The notes beneath the pieces are model-generated. The model ran no database searches, was not told the origin of the DNA, and was given only the letters and a program-made list of their open reading frames with translations. Positions 1-10,757 of a DNA stretch of 64,000 bases are shown piece by piece (within the stretch, counting starts at the first letter, position 1; the number at the start of each line of letters is the position of its first letter). A program made the position numbers and the translations under genes. Source of the stretch: Perognathus longimembris pacificus (taxonomy: Eukaryota; Chordata; Mammalia; Rodentia; Heteromyidae); the NCBI RefSeq assembly GCF_023159225.1, contig NC_063162.1, positions 90,419,880 through 90,483,879 on the forward strand. The letters are read 5' to 3'.

Positions 1-37
1 GATGGCTGGATGGATGGATGAAATGATAGATAGAAGG
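1..37. repeat. Short degenerate GATG/GATA microsatellite
   Basis: The first bases are imperfect GATG and GATA units. The array runs off the window edge, so its true length is unknown. Confidence 0.7.
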
Positions 38-204
38 GTACACTAGTACTTATATATAATCTTTGAAATTATGATTTGCTAATTAATATAATATTGTAAT
101 TTCTATTCAATCTTTTGTTCATTTTATATTTTAGTAGGAAAAGTAAAATATATCTTATCATAGTATAGCTAATATGATTTAATTTTTTAAACACACACAC
201 ACAA

Positions 205-745
205 AACCCCATTTCCAATCTCAACATTTCTGGCCATAAAGGCAAATCAAAACAACTCTGAGATTCCATCTTACCCCAATTCAATTGGCCAATATCGTGA
301 ATACTGTACAATAATAAATGTTGGGGTGGGGGTATAGAGAAAAAGAAACCTTATTGCACTCCTAACAATCACTCTGGAGATTCCTCAAAAAACTGATCAT
401 AGAACGTCCCTATGACCCAGCCACATCACTTTTGGACTTCTACCCAGAACATCACAAGCCACAATACCTTAAAGACACTTGCACATCTATGTTCATTGCT
501 GCACAACTCCTAGTAGCCAAATTATGGAAACAGCCCAGATGCCCTACAACAGATGAATTGATTTTAAAAATGTACCTATACACACTTATAAAATGGAATT
601 TTACTCATCCATTCAAAAGAATGATATTATGTCATTTGCAGAGAACAGTGCATGTTTTTTTTTCTCATATGCAAAAGCTAGATCTAAAATATACTGGAAC
701 ACAATAAATTATACAGGATTCTAGGCATTCACACAGTGACACCAA
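205..745 (+). mobile_element. L1 fragment, ORF2 C-terminal region
   Basis: Translation of about 432-600 gives the typical L1 ORF2 C-terminal block (YPEHH, TSMFIAAQ, KQPRCPTTDE). The upstream bases (205-430) match the preceding part of ORF2 in nucleotide pattern (AATCAAAACAACTCTGAGAT-like). Frameshifts and stops show it is dead. It is 5'-truncated and I see no clear poly(A) junction. Confidence 0.8.
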
Positions 746-935
746 AGAAAAATACACTTAGTGGAGGAACCCAAAAGTGCAACACTTCTGAACATTTAAA
801 GTACTATTTGTTGGAACAAATTCCAGGAAGTGGAACATGGCGGGTGGGGTGGTGGTGGTGGTGGTAGTGGAGATGGTATTGTTCATTTTTGTTTTGGGTT
901 TTCTTTTGTTTTGCTTTTTCTTTCATTTGTTCTTT

Positions 936-1175
936 GTTGTTGTTATTTTGGCAGGTCCTGGGGCTTGAACTCATGACCTGGGCACTGTCCCTGAGCCTCT
1001 TTGTGCTCAAGGCTAGCACTCTACCACTTGAGCCACGGCTCTACTTCCAGCTTTTTTGAATAGTTTATTGGAGATAAGAGTCTCATGGAGACGTTTTTGC
1101 TTGGGCTGGCTTCGAACCACAATTCTCAGATTTCAGCCTCCTGAGTGGCTAGGATTATAAGCATGAGCTCCTGGA
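936..1175 (-). mobile_element. B1-Geo composite SINE with TSD
   Basis: On the minus strand a B1-like left monomer (TCCTAGCCACTCAGGAGGCTGA-like) is followed by the Geo right monomer (GTGGCTCAAGTGGTAGAGTG-like, then GAGTTCAAGCCCCAGGAC-like). A 13 bp direct repeat, TCATTTGTTCTTT, flanks the whole composite at 923-935 and 1176-1188. The B1 and Geo halves were therefore inserted together as one unit. Confidence 0.88.
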
Positions 1176-1204
1176 TCATTTGTTCTTTTCTCTGTCTTTT
1201 GAGA

Positions 1205-1455
1205 AGAGAAAGTGGGGTGCAGAAATGGAGGAAGGAAGTGTGAACAAATACAGTCATAGTACTCTGTAGATAGTATGGTGGAAATAAACTATGTAACTTG
1301 TGGGCAGGGACAGGAGGGGGAAACGGGGGCAAGCAAAGAAGGGGTGACATTGTCCAGAAAGAAATGTACTCATTACCTGACTTATAAAATGGGGCAACCC
1401 CTCTGTATAAGACATTAATAATAACAATAAAAATATAATTTAAAAAAGCATTCCC
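1205..1455 (+). mobile_element. L1 3' UTR fragment
   Basis: It shows the pattern shared with 23108-23310 and 60880-61095: a G-rich stretch, then GTACTCATTACCTG, then a line of pyrimidine-rich codons ending in an AATAAAAATATAATTTAAAAAA tail. This is an L1 3' end with a polyadenylation-like signal near 1426. Confidence 0.7.
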
Positions 1456-3075
1456 ATGCAGACATGAAATGAACTATGGTTCCATGTTACAAACAATAGA
1501 GATCTGAATAATAAGAATAATAACCATAAGCTACAGATAATGGGAATGGAACTAACAGAAGAGAAGAAGTATAAACTCTGATAAATCCAAGTTCACCCAT
1601 GTGAAAAGCAGGAGAATATTGTGGTTTGAATAAAAAAATTTTCATTATGTTTTCCTTCTCTCAGCTATTCTGATCACAGAGATGAAAAAGTAACTAATAC
1701 TTTGTAGGGTTATTCTAAAAATTACATATCTGTGAATACTTGGTTTGTATAGTAGGCTCTCAGTCAATGGCGGCTGTTATAAATTTCCTTGCTGAATCAA
1801 CAGTATGATGGCAGATCCTAGTCTATTTCCTATTCCTTGGTTGGTTCCTGAAATTATTTTCCTATTAGTAATTACTGCGATTGATAGGACTCTCAGAGAC
1901 TTGACAGAGAACACAGAGTAAGAGCAGGAAGGAATAAGTGAAGGGAGGAGTTAATGTGTGATAAAACTGTGGTCACAAGGGAACAAACCAGGGACAAAGC
2001 CTACCAGAAAGATCCTGGCACAAGTTATCTCATTAAATCTGTGTCAAAAAAACTTTCAAGAATCTGTAAGTACATAATTTGTATGCAATATCCACTTTAT
2101 TGCTGAATTTAGAGTTAGATAGTTCTATCATGCTTACGAAGCAGTAGCTATTAGGAAAATGGAGAACGGAAAAGGAAAAGAAATAGGCTGGACTCGATTA
2201 CCAACAGGCCAGGACAGTAAGGGGCAAAGACCTTCCCTCCGGATTGGAGGCTGTGAGACGGGGTGAATTTGGGACCAGGATTATATGGAGTCTGAGCGAG
2301 GAGGCAGGGGTTAATGAAAGAGGCGCTAGGTCTAGCAAGCTGGGACTTTTCCATTTGGCCCACAAAGGGTTGTTCACAGCTGGGCCTAGGTGAAATGTCT
2401 CACCTGCATATCAAAGTAGGTTCGCATATTGAGGTTCCACCTGGTGTCTGTATGGGCCTGAGGCAACAGGGTGGGGGTCAATTCTTCAGTAGTAATATAT
2501 TCTAAGAGATCAAGAGTAGTTGTAAAGATTTTCTGTTGATTAAAAAAAAGAAATTTCACATCCTCAGAAACAATGAAAGCCAACAACCCTTTTTCTAGCT
2601 TCCTATTGGAAGAGAGTTTATTGAAGACCAATGATATGCAGCTATCAGAACAAATGAGAGGTCTCATGACATTTACTACTGTATTTTCTTGCTAGTCTAT
2701 ACTACAGAAAGGTAAAAAAATAATAAGTTTGTGCTTCTTTTTCATGCCTTGTTACCTTAGAGCTTCATTTTCTTCTGGAACAGGAAGAGACAAATTTAGC
2801 CCTAAGGTCCTACAAATGATCATTGCTTGATTATGGAAGGGATCTGGGAGCTAAAGAATATGAATATTTTGCAAAGTAACAAGTTAGAATTTCCTTTCTT
2901 ACTATGGTAAGAAACCCCCCCCTCCCTGAAATTTATGCCAAAAAATAAACAGAATGGCCTAAATCACACTTATTGGAACTGGATCATGCTACTGGGGACT
3001 TAATTCTACTGTTAAATCATAACTGGTGATGGCAATGTTTAATATGAGATCGAAAACCTGTCTTGTTGGAGGAAT
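1456..3075. other. Unique sequence, no gene recognised
   Basis: No recognisable SINE, L1 or LTR core. Open frames here (for example 2151-2667) are short and overlap on both strands without similarity I can recognise. Confidence 0.5.
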
Positions 3076-3584
3076 TGTTGTGCCCAAATCCTGATACCCC
3101 AAAGACCACTGAGACCGAGATCAGTGCAAAAGTAAAGGTGCCGTTTATTAGAGAATGCGCATTTGGGCCAACGTGCTCACCAGACGCAGCTAAGAGAGGG
3201 AATGAATACTTTTTACACAGGTGAACAAACAACTTTAGGGGCTTCCCATGCCGGCAGCTATCCCATTGGTCGACCTTCAGCAATGCCTGATATGTTCAAA
3301 CTTGATTGGTTGGGGCCATCTGCACATTTCAAAACAGCAATGGTTTATTCTTGGCTAGGCCAACTTGTCCCCTATCTGTTGTTTAGTCCGCTACTGGATG
3401 GGCACATAGTTGTGGGTTTTCCAGTAACTACAGTCTCATCTTCTCAGAGTCAGCTCTAACTCTAACGTGGCTGCCTCTTTTTCAAAATGGAATCACTTTT
3501 GTCTTTCAGAATCATTATATATTCTTGCATGGACATTTCTCTGCTGTTTCTAGAGTAAAATTTCTAACACTTCTTGGCTCACCA
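3076..3584 (-). mobile_element. Solo LTR of an endogenous retrovirus
   Basis: Read on the minus strand it has CCAAT-type promoter boxes (near 3305 and 3263), an AATAAA polyadenylation signal at about 3145-3150, a TCTCGGTCTCAGTGGTC-like R/U5 region, and it ends in ...CACAACA at 3076. Terminal TG...CA bases fit an LTR. The 5' end is either 3584 or 3569 (TGTTAG start). I could not find a matching TSD, so the edges are approximate. No gag/pol/env coding sequence is attached. Confidence 0.72.
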
Positions 3585-3589
3585 TAAAG

Positions 3590-4605
3590 AAAATCTTAGC
3601 TGAAAGTAAACTTGGTAAACAACAGCTTGGGAGAAGCTGACTCAAAAAAGAATCCTCCTATCTTTCTGTATCTATGAAAAATCAATTAGTTCTAGGAGCC
3701 TTTGGGAAGATGCCAGGATAGTAAAATTATAGGCTGTATTTACATATAAGCTATGAATCTTCCCATTGAGTTTAAGTGATTTCTAGATTACTTACAATAC
3801 CTGATACACTGTAAATGCTCTGTAAACAATTATTTTCTGTGTTATGAAATAATGACAAGAAAGAAGTCTATATAAATCTTTTTTTCCAAGTATTTTCCCA
3901 TTGCAGTTGGTTGAATTCATGGAAGTAGAACCCATAGACATTGAGGAAAGAGTGTATATTAAGGAATATTCTAGAAATTTTTATGAGATTCCTGTGGAAA
4001 TGTAAACTATAGTTAAATTACCTTGAAGAGGGAAAAAATACCTATTTTATGGTTTGTGAACAATATAAGAAGCTAACTAAAAAATATATTTTACCATCGT
4101 TTTACAAAAAGAAAAAAGACTTGGGGGGATATAGAATTGGCCATGCAACTTTTGTCTTCACTTTTCAGAGAAAGGTTTGTTCAGTTTACTTTCATCATAA
4201 ATAGCATTTCTGTTTGTTTCATATCCCTGTCTGCTACTTGCTGTGGCCACTTAAATTTCTCTCTCCTCCTCTTCCTTGTTCTCTTGATTTCTGGAATACA
4301 TTAAAAGGTTCAAACTGAATGAAATGGAGCATTAGCCAGAGATGCTGAATAGAAATAAGCAAGTCAAATACACCAAAATACAAGGTTAGGCATTTCAGAC
4401 CTGGCTTCTTAAACATTAGATTATTCTCTTCACAACCCTAAATCTCATCCTCCTTGATGAAACACGGCCTCAATTATTGTAACTCTAGTGTTTCAGTCCT
4501 ATCTGCTTAGGCTCTTTGAGATATTGTTCAGTCATGAGCCTTGGCTAAATCAGGTTGAGCAACCTCTACACATTTGCCTTTCCCATGAGTGTACAGGACT
4601 TTACA
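3590..4605. other. Unique AT-rich sequence
   Basis: No gene or recognisable repeat seen. Short open frames have no family resemblance. Confidence 0.45.
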
Positions 4606-4609
4606 TGTG

Positions 4610-4830
4610 TTCAAGCTCATCTCTAGGAAAAGTTCCCAGAAGTGGGATTGCTGGACCAACGGAGACATCATCAAAATGATGATGTCAGCATTAGTCCACA
4701 GACGTGTCTATCCACACTGCTCTCAGCAGTCTTTCACTATGGTCTTCAGAACAAAATGTCAATGTATTTTGTATTTTAGAAAATCTGGACTTTTGATTAC
4801 ATCCCAATGAATTGATGATGCTTTGGTGTT
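4610..4830 (-). mobile_element. Possible old L1 fragment
   Basis: The stretch around 4628-4655 (GTTCCCAGAAGTGGGATTGCTGG) resembles the antisense of the L1 ORF2 C-terminal region seen clearly at 39950-39985. The rest is too decayed to place. Confidence 0.4.
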
Positions 4831-5039
4831 GCTTTGATGCTCATTTATCTCATATTAAGTCTCATTCATTCTTTATATTTATATGTACACAAAATATATA
4901 AATACATAGAAATAAAACATAGAAATATATGGTTACATACAATGCATTTAAAATATGTAACATATAAAATATAATTATGTATAAATGTATAGCTGTATTC
5001 AGATTGCTTTTTAAATTTTATTTAATTAATTTATTGAAT

Positions 5040-5160
5040 TCAGGGTCTGGGTACTTTCCCTGAGCTTTTTTGCTCAAACTAGTGCTTCACCATTTGATCC
5101 ATAGCTCCACTTTCAGCTTTTTTGTGTGTGGTTAATTGGCATATACTCTGTGCTTCTTTT
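5040..5160 (-). mobile_element. Geo-monomer SINE fragment
   Basis: It contains the antisense Geo signature: CCTGAGCTTTTTTGCTCAA, then a CACTT-like and TAGCTCCACTTTCAGCTTTTT block and the GTTAATTGG linker that joins Geo to B1. The B1 half is missing. Confidence 0.7.
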
Positions 5161-5204
5161 TTTTTTTTCTTTCTTGTAGCTTACTTGTCTGTTTTACATA
5201 TCTG

Positions 5205-5500
5205 AATAATAGTCACCTCATAGGATGAGTTAAATGTGAAATCTTCCCTTGTTTTTAATTTATATTTTTAAAGTTTGAGAAGTACTGGTATAAGTTCTTT
5301 AAATATTCAATAGAAATTCTATATGAGATCCAAAGGTCTAGGGCTTTTCTTTTTCATATCTTTTTTTATTATTACAGATTCAATCTCCTCACTAGCTATA
5401 GGTGTGTTCAGACTTTCTATTTCTTCCTAATTTAATCTTAGTAGGTTTTGTGTTTGTAGAAATGTTTCAGATTCATCTAGATCATTTGATTATTTCATAG
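5205..5500 (-). mobile_element. L1 ORF2 internal fragment
   Basis: On the minus strand the sequence encodes remnants of the reverse-transcriptase region just upstream of the catalytic core (an ...NLPRLNQEEIE-like stretch around 5400-5450). On the plus strand CATAGGATGAGTTAAATG at 5219 is the antisense of the same region. It is short and out of frame in places. Confidence 0.65.
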
Positions 5501-5769
5501 CTCTTTTTCTTTGTGGCCACCACAGAGCTTGTATGCAAAATCCAGATGTTCTCAAACTCTTATTTGATTTTATACCATCTTCATTTCAATAATACACTCT
5601 TTTACCGCTGCATCCTCATTTCTTTTAGTAGTAGTTATAAATTTACATGTTTGTACCCTGTGCTCGACAACACAAACTAATAATTCTTTTAAATGCATTA
5701 TTAGCCTCAAATTATACAAAGAACATAGTCACAAAAATAATAGCTTTTAGCTTGCTAAGGTTTTTTTAA

Positions 5770-6230
5770 CATGGTTATAATCTCTTTACTTGGTATATAA
5801 CGTGTACAAGTATATCAATATTAAAATAAACATTTCCAATTAGACCAGTTGTCTTTTCAAAACTCCAGGATGCTGGTTAGTTGTCTCGATCCCATTTAAC
5901 TAGCATGGGCTTGTCCAGAGAGGAGTGAGAAACTCTGCATACATATTCATCCCTGTCACTGGGAGTGAACTCAGCGTGGACCAGAAGGTAGAAAGACCAG
6001 TCCCTGCTGAAAGCCAGATCTGACTGCTGTACATTATCCATCTTCAGTCCATTCTTCAACAGTTGTATTTCAATCTGAGGTGGGTGAAACCCAGATACAA
6101 AGCAGTTCAGGTAGTTTGGTTTCCCATTCTCTGCTGGGAATAGACTTGAACCTTTGGCTTAAGCTGCACTGACTCCAAACCTGTCATGAAGAGCAGAGTC
6201 TCCACCATCCACCGAAACCCTGAATGCCTC
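5770..6230 (-). pseudogene. B2M: Processed beta-2-microglobulin pseudogene
   Basis: Beta-2-microglobulin is the secreted light chain of MHC class I; this copy is dead. Read on the minus strand it starts near 6225 with a signal-peptide remnant (LLFMTGLESV) and runs into the mature domain, where [10 protein letters not shown] holds the first immunoglobulin-domain cysteine. The frame at 6059-5877 continues with [28 protein letters not shown] (second cysteine) and KWDRDN followed by a stop. A 7-base deletion near 6103, between the VYS and PAENG motifs, breaks the frame, and the start codon is not intact. The exon 2/3 junction (KW-DRD) is joined without an intron and the 3' UTR motif TTTTAATATTGATATACTTG follows directly, so it is a retrocopy. 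UTR similarity may extend to about 5690. The final residue is N where the family usually has M. I saw no TSD. Confidence 0.9.
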
Positions 6231-6313
6231 GCTAAGGTTTTGAATGTGTTTATCTCCTAAAAGATGAAGAAAATAAAAATCAGAGTTACTAGCTGCAGTA
6301 ACAATAATACTAG

Positions 6314-6316
<3 letters not shown>

Positions 6317-6370
<54 letters not shown>

Positions 6371-6371
6371 A
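6317..6371. repeat. (GT)n microsatellite at a SINE tail
   Basis: About 25 GT units abut the 3' tail of the minus-strand B1-Geo at 6372-6592. Confidence 0.95.
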
Positions 6372-6592
6372 GCCCTGGGGCTTGAACTCAGGCCTAGGCA
6401 CTGTTACTGAGCTTTTCTGCTCAAGACTAGTACTCTACCACATGGGGCACAGAACCACTTCCAGGTTGTTTGGTAGTTAATTGGAGATAAGGGTCTCACA
6501 GACATTCCTGTTTGAGCTAGCTTTGAATTGAAATCCTCAGATCTCAGTGTCCTGAGTAGCAAGGATTACAGCCATGAGCCACCAGTACCTGA
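6372..6592 (-). mobile_element. B1-Geo SINE
   Basis: Antisense Geo (GGGGCTTGAACTCAGG, GCTCAAGACTAGTACTCTACC) leads into the TTAATTGGAGATAAG linker and antisense B1 (CTCAGATCTCAGTGTCCTGAG, GGATTACAGCCATGAGCC). Confidence 0.85.
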
Positions 6593-6624
6593 CTAGTATT
6601 AGCCTTTATACTTGCATGGCTTTT

Positions 6625-6768
6625 CTTTCCTTCCTTCCTTCCTTCTTTTCTTCCTTCCTTCCTTCTTTTCTTCCTTCCTTCCTTCCTTCCTTCCTTCCTT
6701 CCTTCCTTCCTTCCTTCCTTCCTTCCTTCCTTCCTTCCTTCCTTCCTTCCTTCCCTCCCTCCCTCCTT
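6625..6768. repeat. (TTCC)n microsatellite
   Basis: About 140 bp of TTCC with a few TTCTTTTC interruptions, changing to CCCT at the end. It creates long artefactual S/F/L/P-rich and E/G/R/K-rich frames on both strands, which are not genes. Confidence 0.95.
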
Positions 6769-6769
6769 C

Positions 6770-6978
6770 CGGTGACTCATGCCTGGATTTGTAGCTACTG
6801 AGAGGCTGAGATCTGAAGATGGAGGATCAAACTGCTAGGGCTGAAAAAGTCTGCAAGGCACTTATCTCCAATGAACCACCACAAAGCCAGAAGTAGAGTG
6901 ACAGAGCTCTAACCTTCAGCAAAAAAGCTCAGGGACAGTGGCCAGGCCTTGGTTCAAGCCCCAGGACTAACACCAATA
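6770..6978 (+). mobile_element. B1-Geo SINE
   Basis: GGTGACTCATGCCTGGATTT starts the B1 half. The Geo half ends with CAAGCCCCAGGACTAACACC and an A-rich tail. It is oriented head-to-head with the SINE at 6372-6592. Confidence 0.82.
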
Positions 6979-7504
6979 TAAAAAGGAAGGAAGGAAAGGA
7001 AAAGAAAACAAAAAGATCTTTGCAATAATTTGTGCTAATTGATTATGGAATGATCTAGCTCAAAATGTAATCAACTCCCTATTGACCTAAGTGTATAAGC
7101 TGCCATGAGAAGCCGAACCCAGCTGACCTGAGTCTGTTGGTACAGGATTTTGAATGAGGAGAGGGGTGTTCTTATCTTCTGGAAGGATTGGGGCAAGATT
7201 TCACAGCATGGAGAGTAGACTTCAGATTTCTCAGATATGTTCTCAAAAGGCTTTGCCCTTTAGAGACATGAAGGCAGTGATTAGTTAAAGGAAATTGCAA
7301 GCTGTTCACTTTTACTGATGCTAAATTTTCATGTGATGTGTTCACCAATAGCAGCTGTTAATTTGGAACCAATTCTTCAATCACACCTGTGATTGGACGT
7401 CTGTGCTTCCTAAACTGACAGGGATCCAGAGAGTAGGGACACATGTGTAAATCGAAATCAGACTTAAGTCTTTTTGTATGAACCTTTAGGTATGCATGCA
7501 CCTC

Positions 7505-7600
7505 CCCAAATACACTTTGGGTGGTATGGGGGCTGGGATAGGACCTGGGACCTTGCACGTGTGAAGCACATACTCCACTCAGCTGCATCTCTAGCAGTTA
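7505..7600 (-). mobile_element. ID-like SINE fragment
   Basis: Antisense tRNA-derived pattern (GGGACCTTGCACGTGTGAAGC, ACTCCACTCAGCTGCATC). The B-box is decayed. Confidence 0.5.
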
Positions 7601-7684
7601 TGGCTACATTTTAAATGGAATCACAAAATGTGAGAGATAGAGTGGCCTCAGATACTTGCATTTTTAACCTGCTGATTTTATAAG

Positions 7685-7756
7685 AGGAAAGAAGGAAGGA
7701 AGGAAGGAAGGAAGGAAGGAAGGAAGGAAGGAAGGAAGGAAGGAAGGAAGGAAGGC
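7685..7756. repeat. (GGAA)n microsatellite
   Basis: About 18 GGAA units with no attached SINE that I can recognise. Confidence 0.95.
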
Positions 7757-8325
7757 AAAAGGAAGCTCAGAGAACTTTAAATAATTAATTCCAGAAACAC
7801 CTTGTATTTATGTAATGATAGAAACACAAAATCCTCATTCTAAGAAGTTGGTATTGACTGGAATCCCAAAGCATAGCAATTCACATGACTATATAATTCA
7901 GTCCTTCTAACAAGTCTATAGGCTGGACATTATCATCAGCATTATTGTTCTTTCTAGTTTGCCTAAGAAAATACCAAGGCTAAAAGAATGGGAGGTGTCA
8001 GCTCAAATTATACAGCTTAGAGAGTAGATAAGTTGAGATTGTAACTTAGGTAGTCAATTCCTTAGGTGACATAGTTTTATGAAAGATTTCCTATTTTATT
8101 ATTATATTGTTTGTAAGGATTATTCCAGTTCAGTAATACAGAGATGTCGAAAAGAAAATTAATAATCTGTCTTGTCTCTTTCCTTTCACCATCTACTTCC
8201 CTTCGAGCAAAAAATTGTTTGGTTGATGCACACAATTTTAGACTCAATGCAAAATATCCAATTCCCAAAGGTTTGGTCATTTTCCTCTTCCTTTGTATTA
8301 TAAACCTGTCTCGAAAGAGAGAAAG
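7757..8325. other. Unique sequence
   Basis: No gene or repeat recognised. Opposing open frames at 8077-8344 overlap and show no family features. Confidence 0.45.
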
Positions 8326-8405
8326 GGTGCTGGGATGTAGCTGAGTAGCAAAGCGCTAGTCTAGCAAATGCAATGTCCTGGGTTCAATACCAAAAAGAAA
8401 AAAGA
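8326..8405 (+). mobile_element. ID SINE monomer
   Basis: GTGCTGGGATGTAGCTGAGTAG carries the A-box region and CCTGGGTTCAATACC the B-box region of the tRNA-Ala-derived ID family, followed by an A-rich tail and a purine-rich G/GAAA stretch to 8465. Confidence 0.78.
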
Positions 8406-8469
8406 AGAGGTGGGGGGGGGGGGAGGTAGAAAGAAGGAAGAAAGAAAGAAAGAAAGGAAAGAAGGGTGA

Positions 8470-9340
8470 CTTGGTTAAATATTTACTATCAGATGCTATA
8501 CTAGATTGATGTTTAACAAGCACACCCTATCTTCTCAACTCAACTAAGTAGGAGCCTCCACATACGAGCATTTTCTAGTAAGATTTGCTCTGACCTGTGT
8601 GTATAATTAACACAGGATGGGAAGATCTGAATGTATGACTGTGCTTTGGAAAACCATTCCTCTGTCCCAATCTCCCAAGCAAAAACAACTGTTCCTTGTA
8701 TGAGAGCTAGACTTGGATGTGAAGTTTCACTCTGGGAAATAAGTGCTCATGGACAGTGGTAGGGAACTCTGGAAGTCTATTTTCAGTGTCTATTGCAAGA
8801 GCATGTAGCTTTTACCTAAGAAGAAGCAAGCTGCTTGTTTTTTTGTTTTTTGTTTTTTTTTCCCCAGAGAAAACAAATTTCCATTTGTAACATGACACCT
8901 AGATTCAAATACTTGTTTCTCTTCTGGGGAAAAAACAACAACAACAGATTGAAAGGGATGGAATTAGTTCATTCTTTTTTATCTGAAGTTTAGGGGAATT
9001 GCTCTGTAACCTTACAAATAAAGACATATTTATCTAGGGTCTTTCCTATTGATTTTTTATCTCATGTTACTTCTACTTCTGAAGAACAAAACATTCACAG
9101 AATTACTGTCACATAGCATGTTGTTTTTCCCAAAATATGATATTTCCAATCTTTCTAACTCCAGAGTTTTTCTGTTAAACTTTCTGCAGAATTACATCTC
9201 CCTTCATGATTTCGAACAGCTTAGCAGAGGATCCAAATATACACACAACATCAGCACCTTGAGAGGTACCCTAAATAAGAATGCTTCTCTTTATATCTAA
9301 AAATAAACAGGAACGATTATTTCAACCTGTGGCACAACTG
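8470..9340. other. Unique sequence
   Basis: No recognisable element. There are short T-rich and A-rich runs near 8838-8865 and 8928-8945. Confidence 0.4.
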
Positions 9341-9359
9341 AAATAGATGGGAGAAGTGA

Positions 9360-10440
9360 GTTTCTAGCACTGCCTGCAGTGTGACTGTCAGGATTTTGCC
9401 TTTCACCTTCATAAATTCAACAATGCAAATTTCTCAATAGTTTGGCCCAGCGGCTGCCAATTGGGTTCCAACTTTCTTAAAGAACAAGCCTGATTAGAAA
9501 ATAATTGTGCTTCTTCCTCACTCCCGTGCACACCTGCACTTTTCATTTCCTATAAGGTACAGTGGCAAAACTGCATCTTTCAACCCTGTCTCTTTTATCT
9601 GATGTAGTGGATGACAGGTAATCTAGCTGAAAGTTCCGACAATTGCACCACCAGAAAAACACTGGCTGATGAAATCCGAGCAGTTATCCCCACTAACCAT
9701 CACCTGTCAAGCCTCTTGCTTCAATTTAAGGGCGCATCAATTTTCTGAAGAGGAAATCAAGGGCAAAGAATAAAAGCGCTTCAGATAAACACTGACAAAG
9801 GCCCTTTCTGCCTTTTTTTTTTTTTAATTTATGATGGGATGTACTATCATAGGTTGCTCCGTGAGGTTTTATCAACTGTCCTGATACATCCCAGATAGCT
9901 CAGAATTCTTTGGCCATTGATGAAGTGCTCTACTTGCACTTACTGAAAGGGCAGAAGATTTCCAACTGAAAATTACTTTCACTAAATACCACAAAGATAT
10001 TGAAGGCAGAGAAGAGAGCCTGGAGATGGGACAAATGACAGCTGCATATAACAATGAGGCTCTCAGTTCTCGAGGCTGGCAGACAAGACTGATTAGAGTA
10101 AGAACATGAAATAATGTTTTCTTAAAGCCAGGGAGCATATTGTGTAAAGTGTCAGGGACAAAGAGTTCATATGTTCTTTGTGGGGAATTGCGAATGTGGT
10201 GCTGCCAACTGTACTTACGGTGTGGCCTATCATAGCTTCCCAGCCAACAATGGGTTTTCTGAGCAGATCTGGTTACCATGCTCAAAATACACATGCAAAA
10301 CAAATCATGGCCAAAGAGAAGATCAGAGGGAAGGAAGGGAGAAGTCATAAACTTGATCCTATGAGATGCCTGCAACTTCATCCTTAACAAAAATGGATGT
10401 TTGGCTTTGGGGATTGAAAACCACAGCCTTGTGAGGTCTG
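9360..10440. promoter_or_regulatory. Candidate conserved noncoding block
   Basis: About 1.1 kb without detectable repeat remnants, in contrast to its surroundings, and with balanced composition. Two copies of TGACAGGT lie on opposite strands (9612-9619 and 9702-9709), the second overlapping the E-box CACCTG. A 172-codon open frame lies on the minus strand (9872-10390), but it has no signal peptide, domain or composition that I recognise. Calling this regulatory is inference. Confidence 0.25.
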
Positions 10441-10497
10441 GCCTTTAATTCTTTATTTCTTTAATTCTTCTGGGATATCAGGGGAAAGTATATTTTG

Positions 10498-10709
10498 TTT
10501 ATTTGTTTTGTTTTTGTTGCCAGTCCTGGGGCTTGGACTCAGGGCCTGAGCACTGTCCCTGGCTTCTTTTTGCTCCAGGCTAGCACTCTACCTCTTGAGC
10601 CACAACGCCACTTCCGGCTTTTTTCTATATATGTGGTGCTGAGGAATGGAACCCAGGGCTTCATGTATACAAGGCGAGCACTTTACCACTAGGCCACATT
10701 CCCAGCCCC
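10498..10709 (-). mobile_element. IDL-Geo SINE with TSD
   Basis: Antisense Geo (TCCTGGGGCTTGGACTCAGG ... GAGCCACAACGCCACTTCCGG) is followed by antisense IDL (ATATGTGGTGCTGAGGAATG ... CACTAGGCCACATTCCCAGC). A perfect 16 bp TSD, GGGAAAGTATATTTTG, sits at 10482-10497 and 10710-10725. Confidence 0.95.
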
Positions 10710-10725
10710 GGGAAAGTATATTTTG

Positions 10726-10726
10726 C

Positions 10727-10757
<31 letters not shown>

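Noticed and set aside
9872..10390. 172-codon open frame as a gene
   Set aside because: No recognisable domain, signal peptide, splice sites, promoter or polyadenylation signal. A frame of this length is plausible by chance in 128 kb of two-strand sequence. Kept only as a finding to test.
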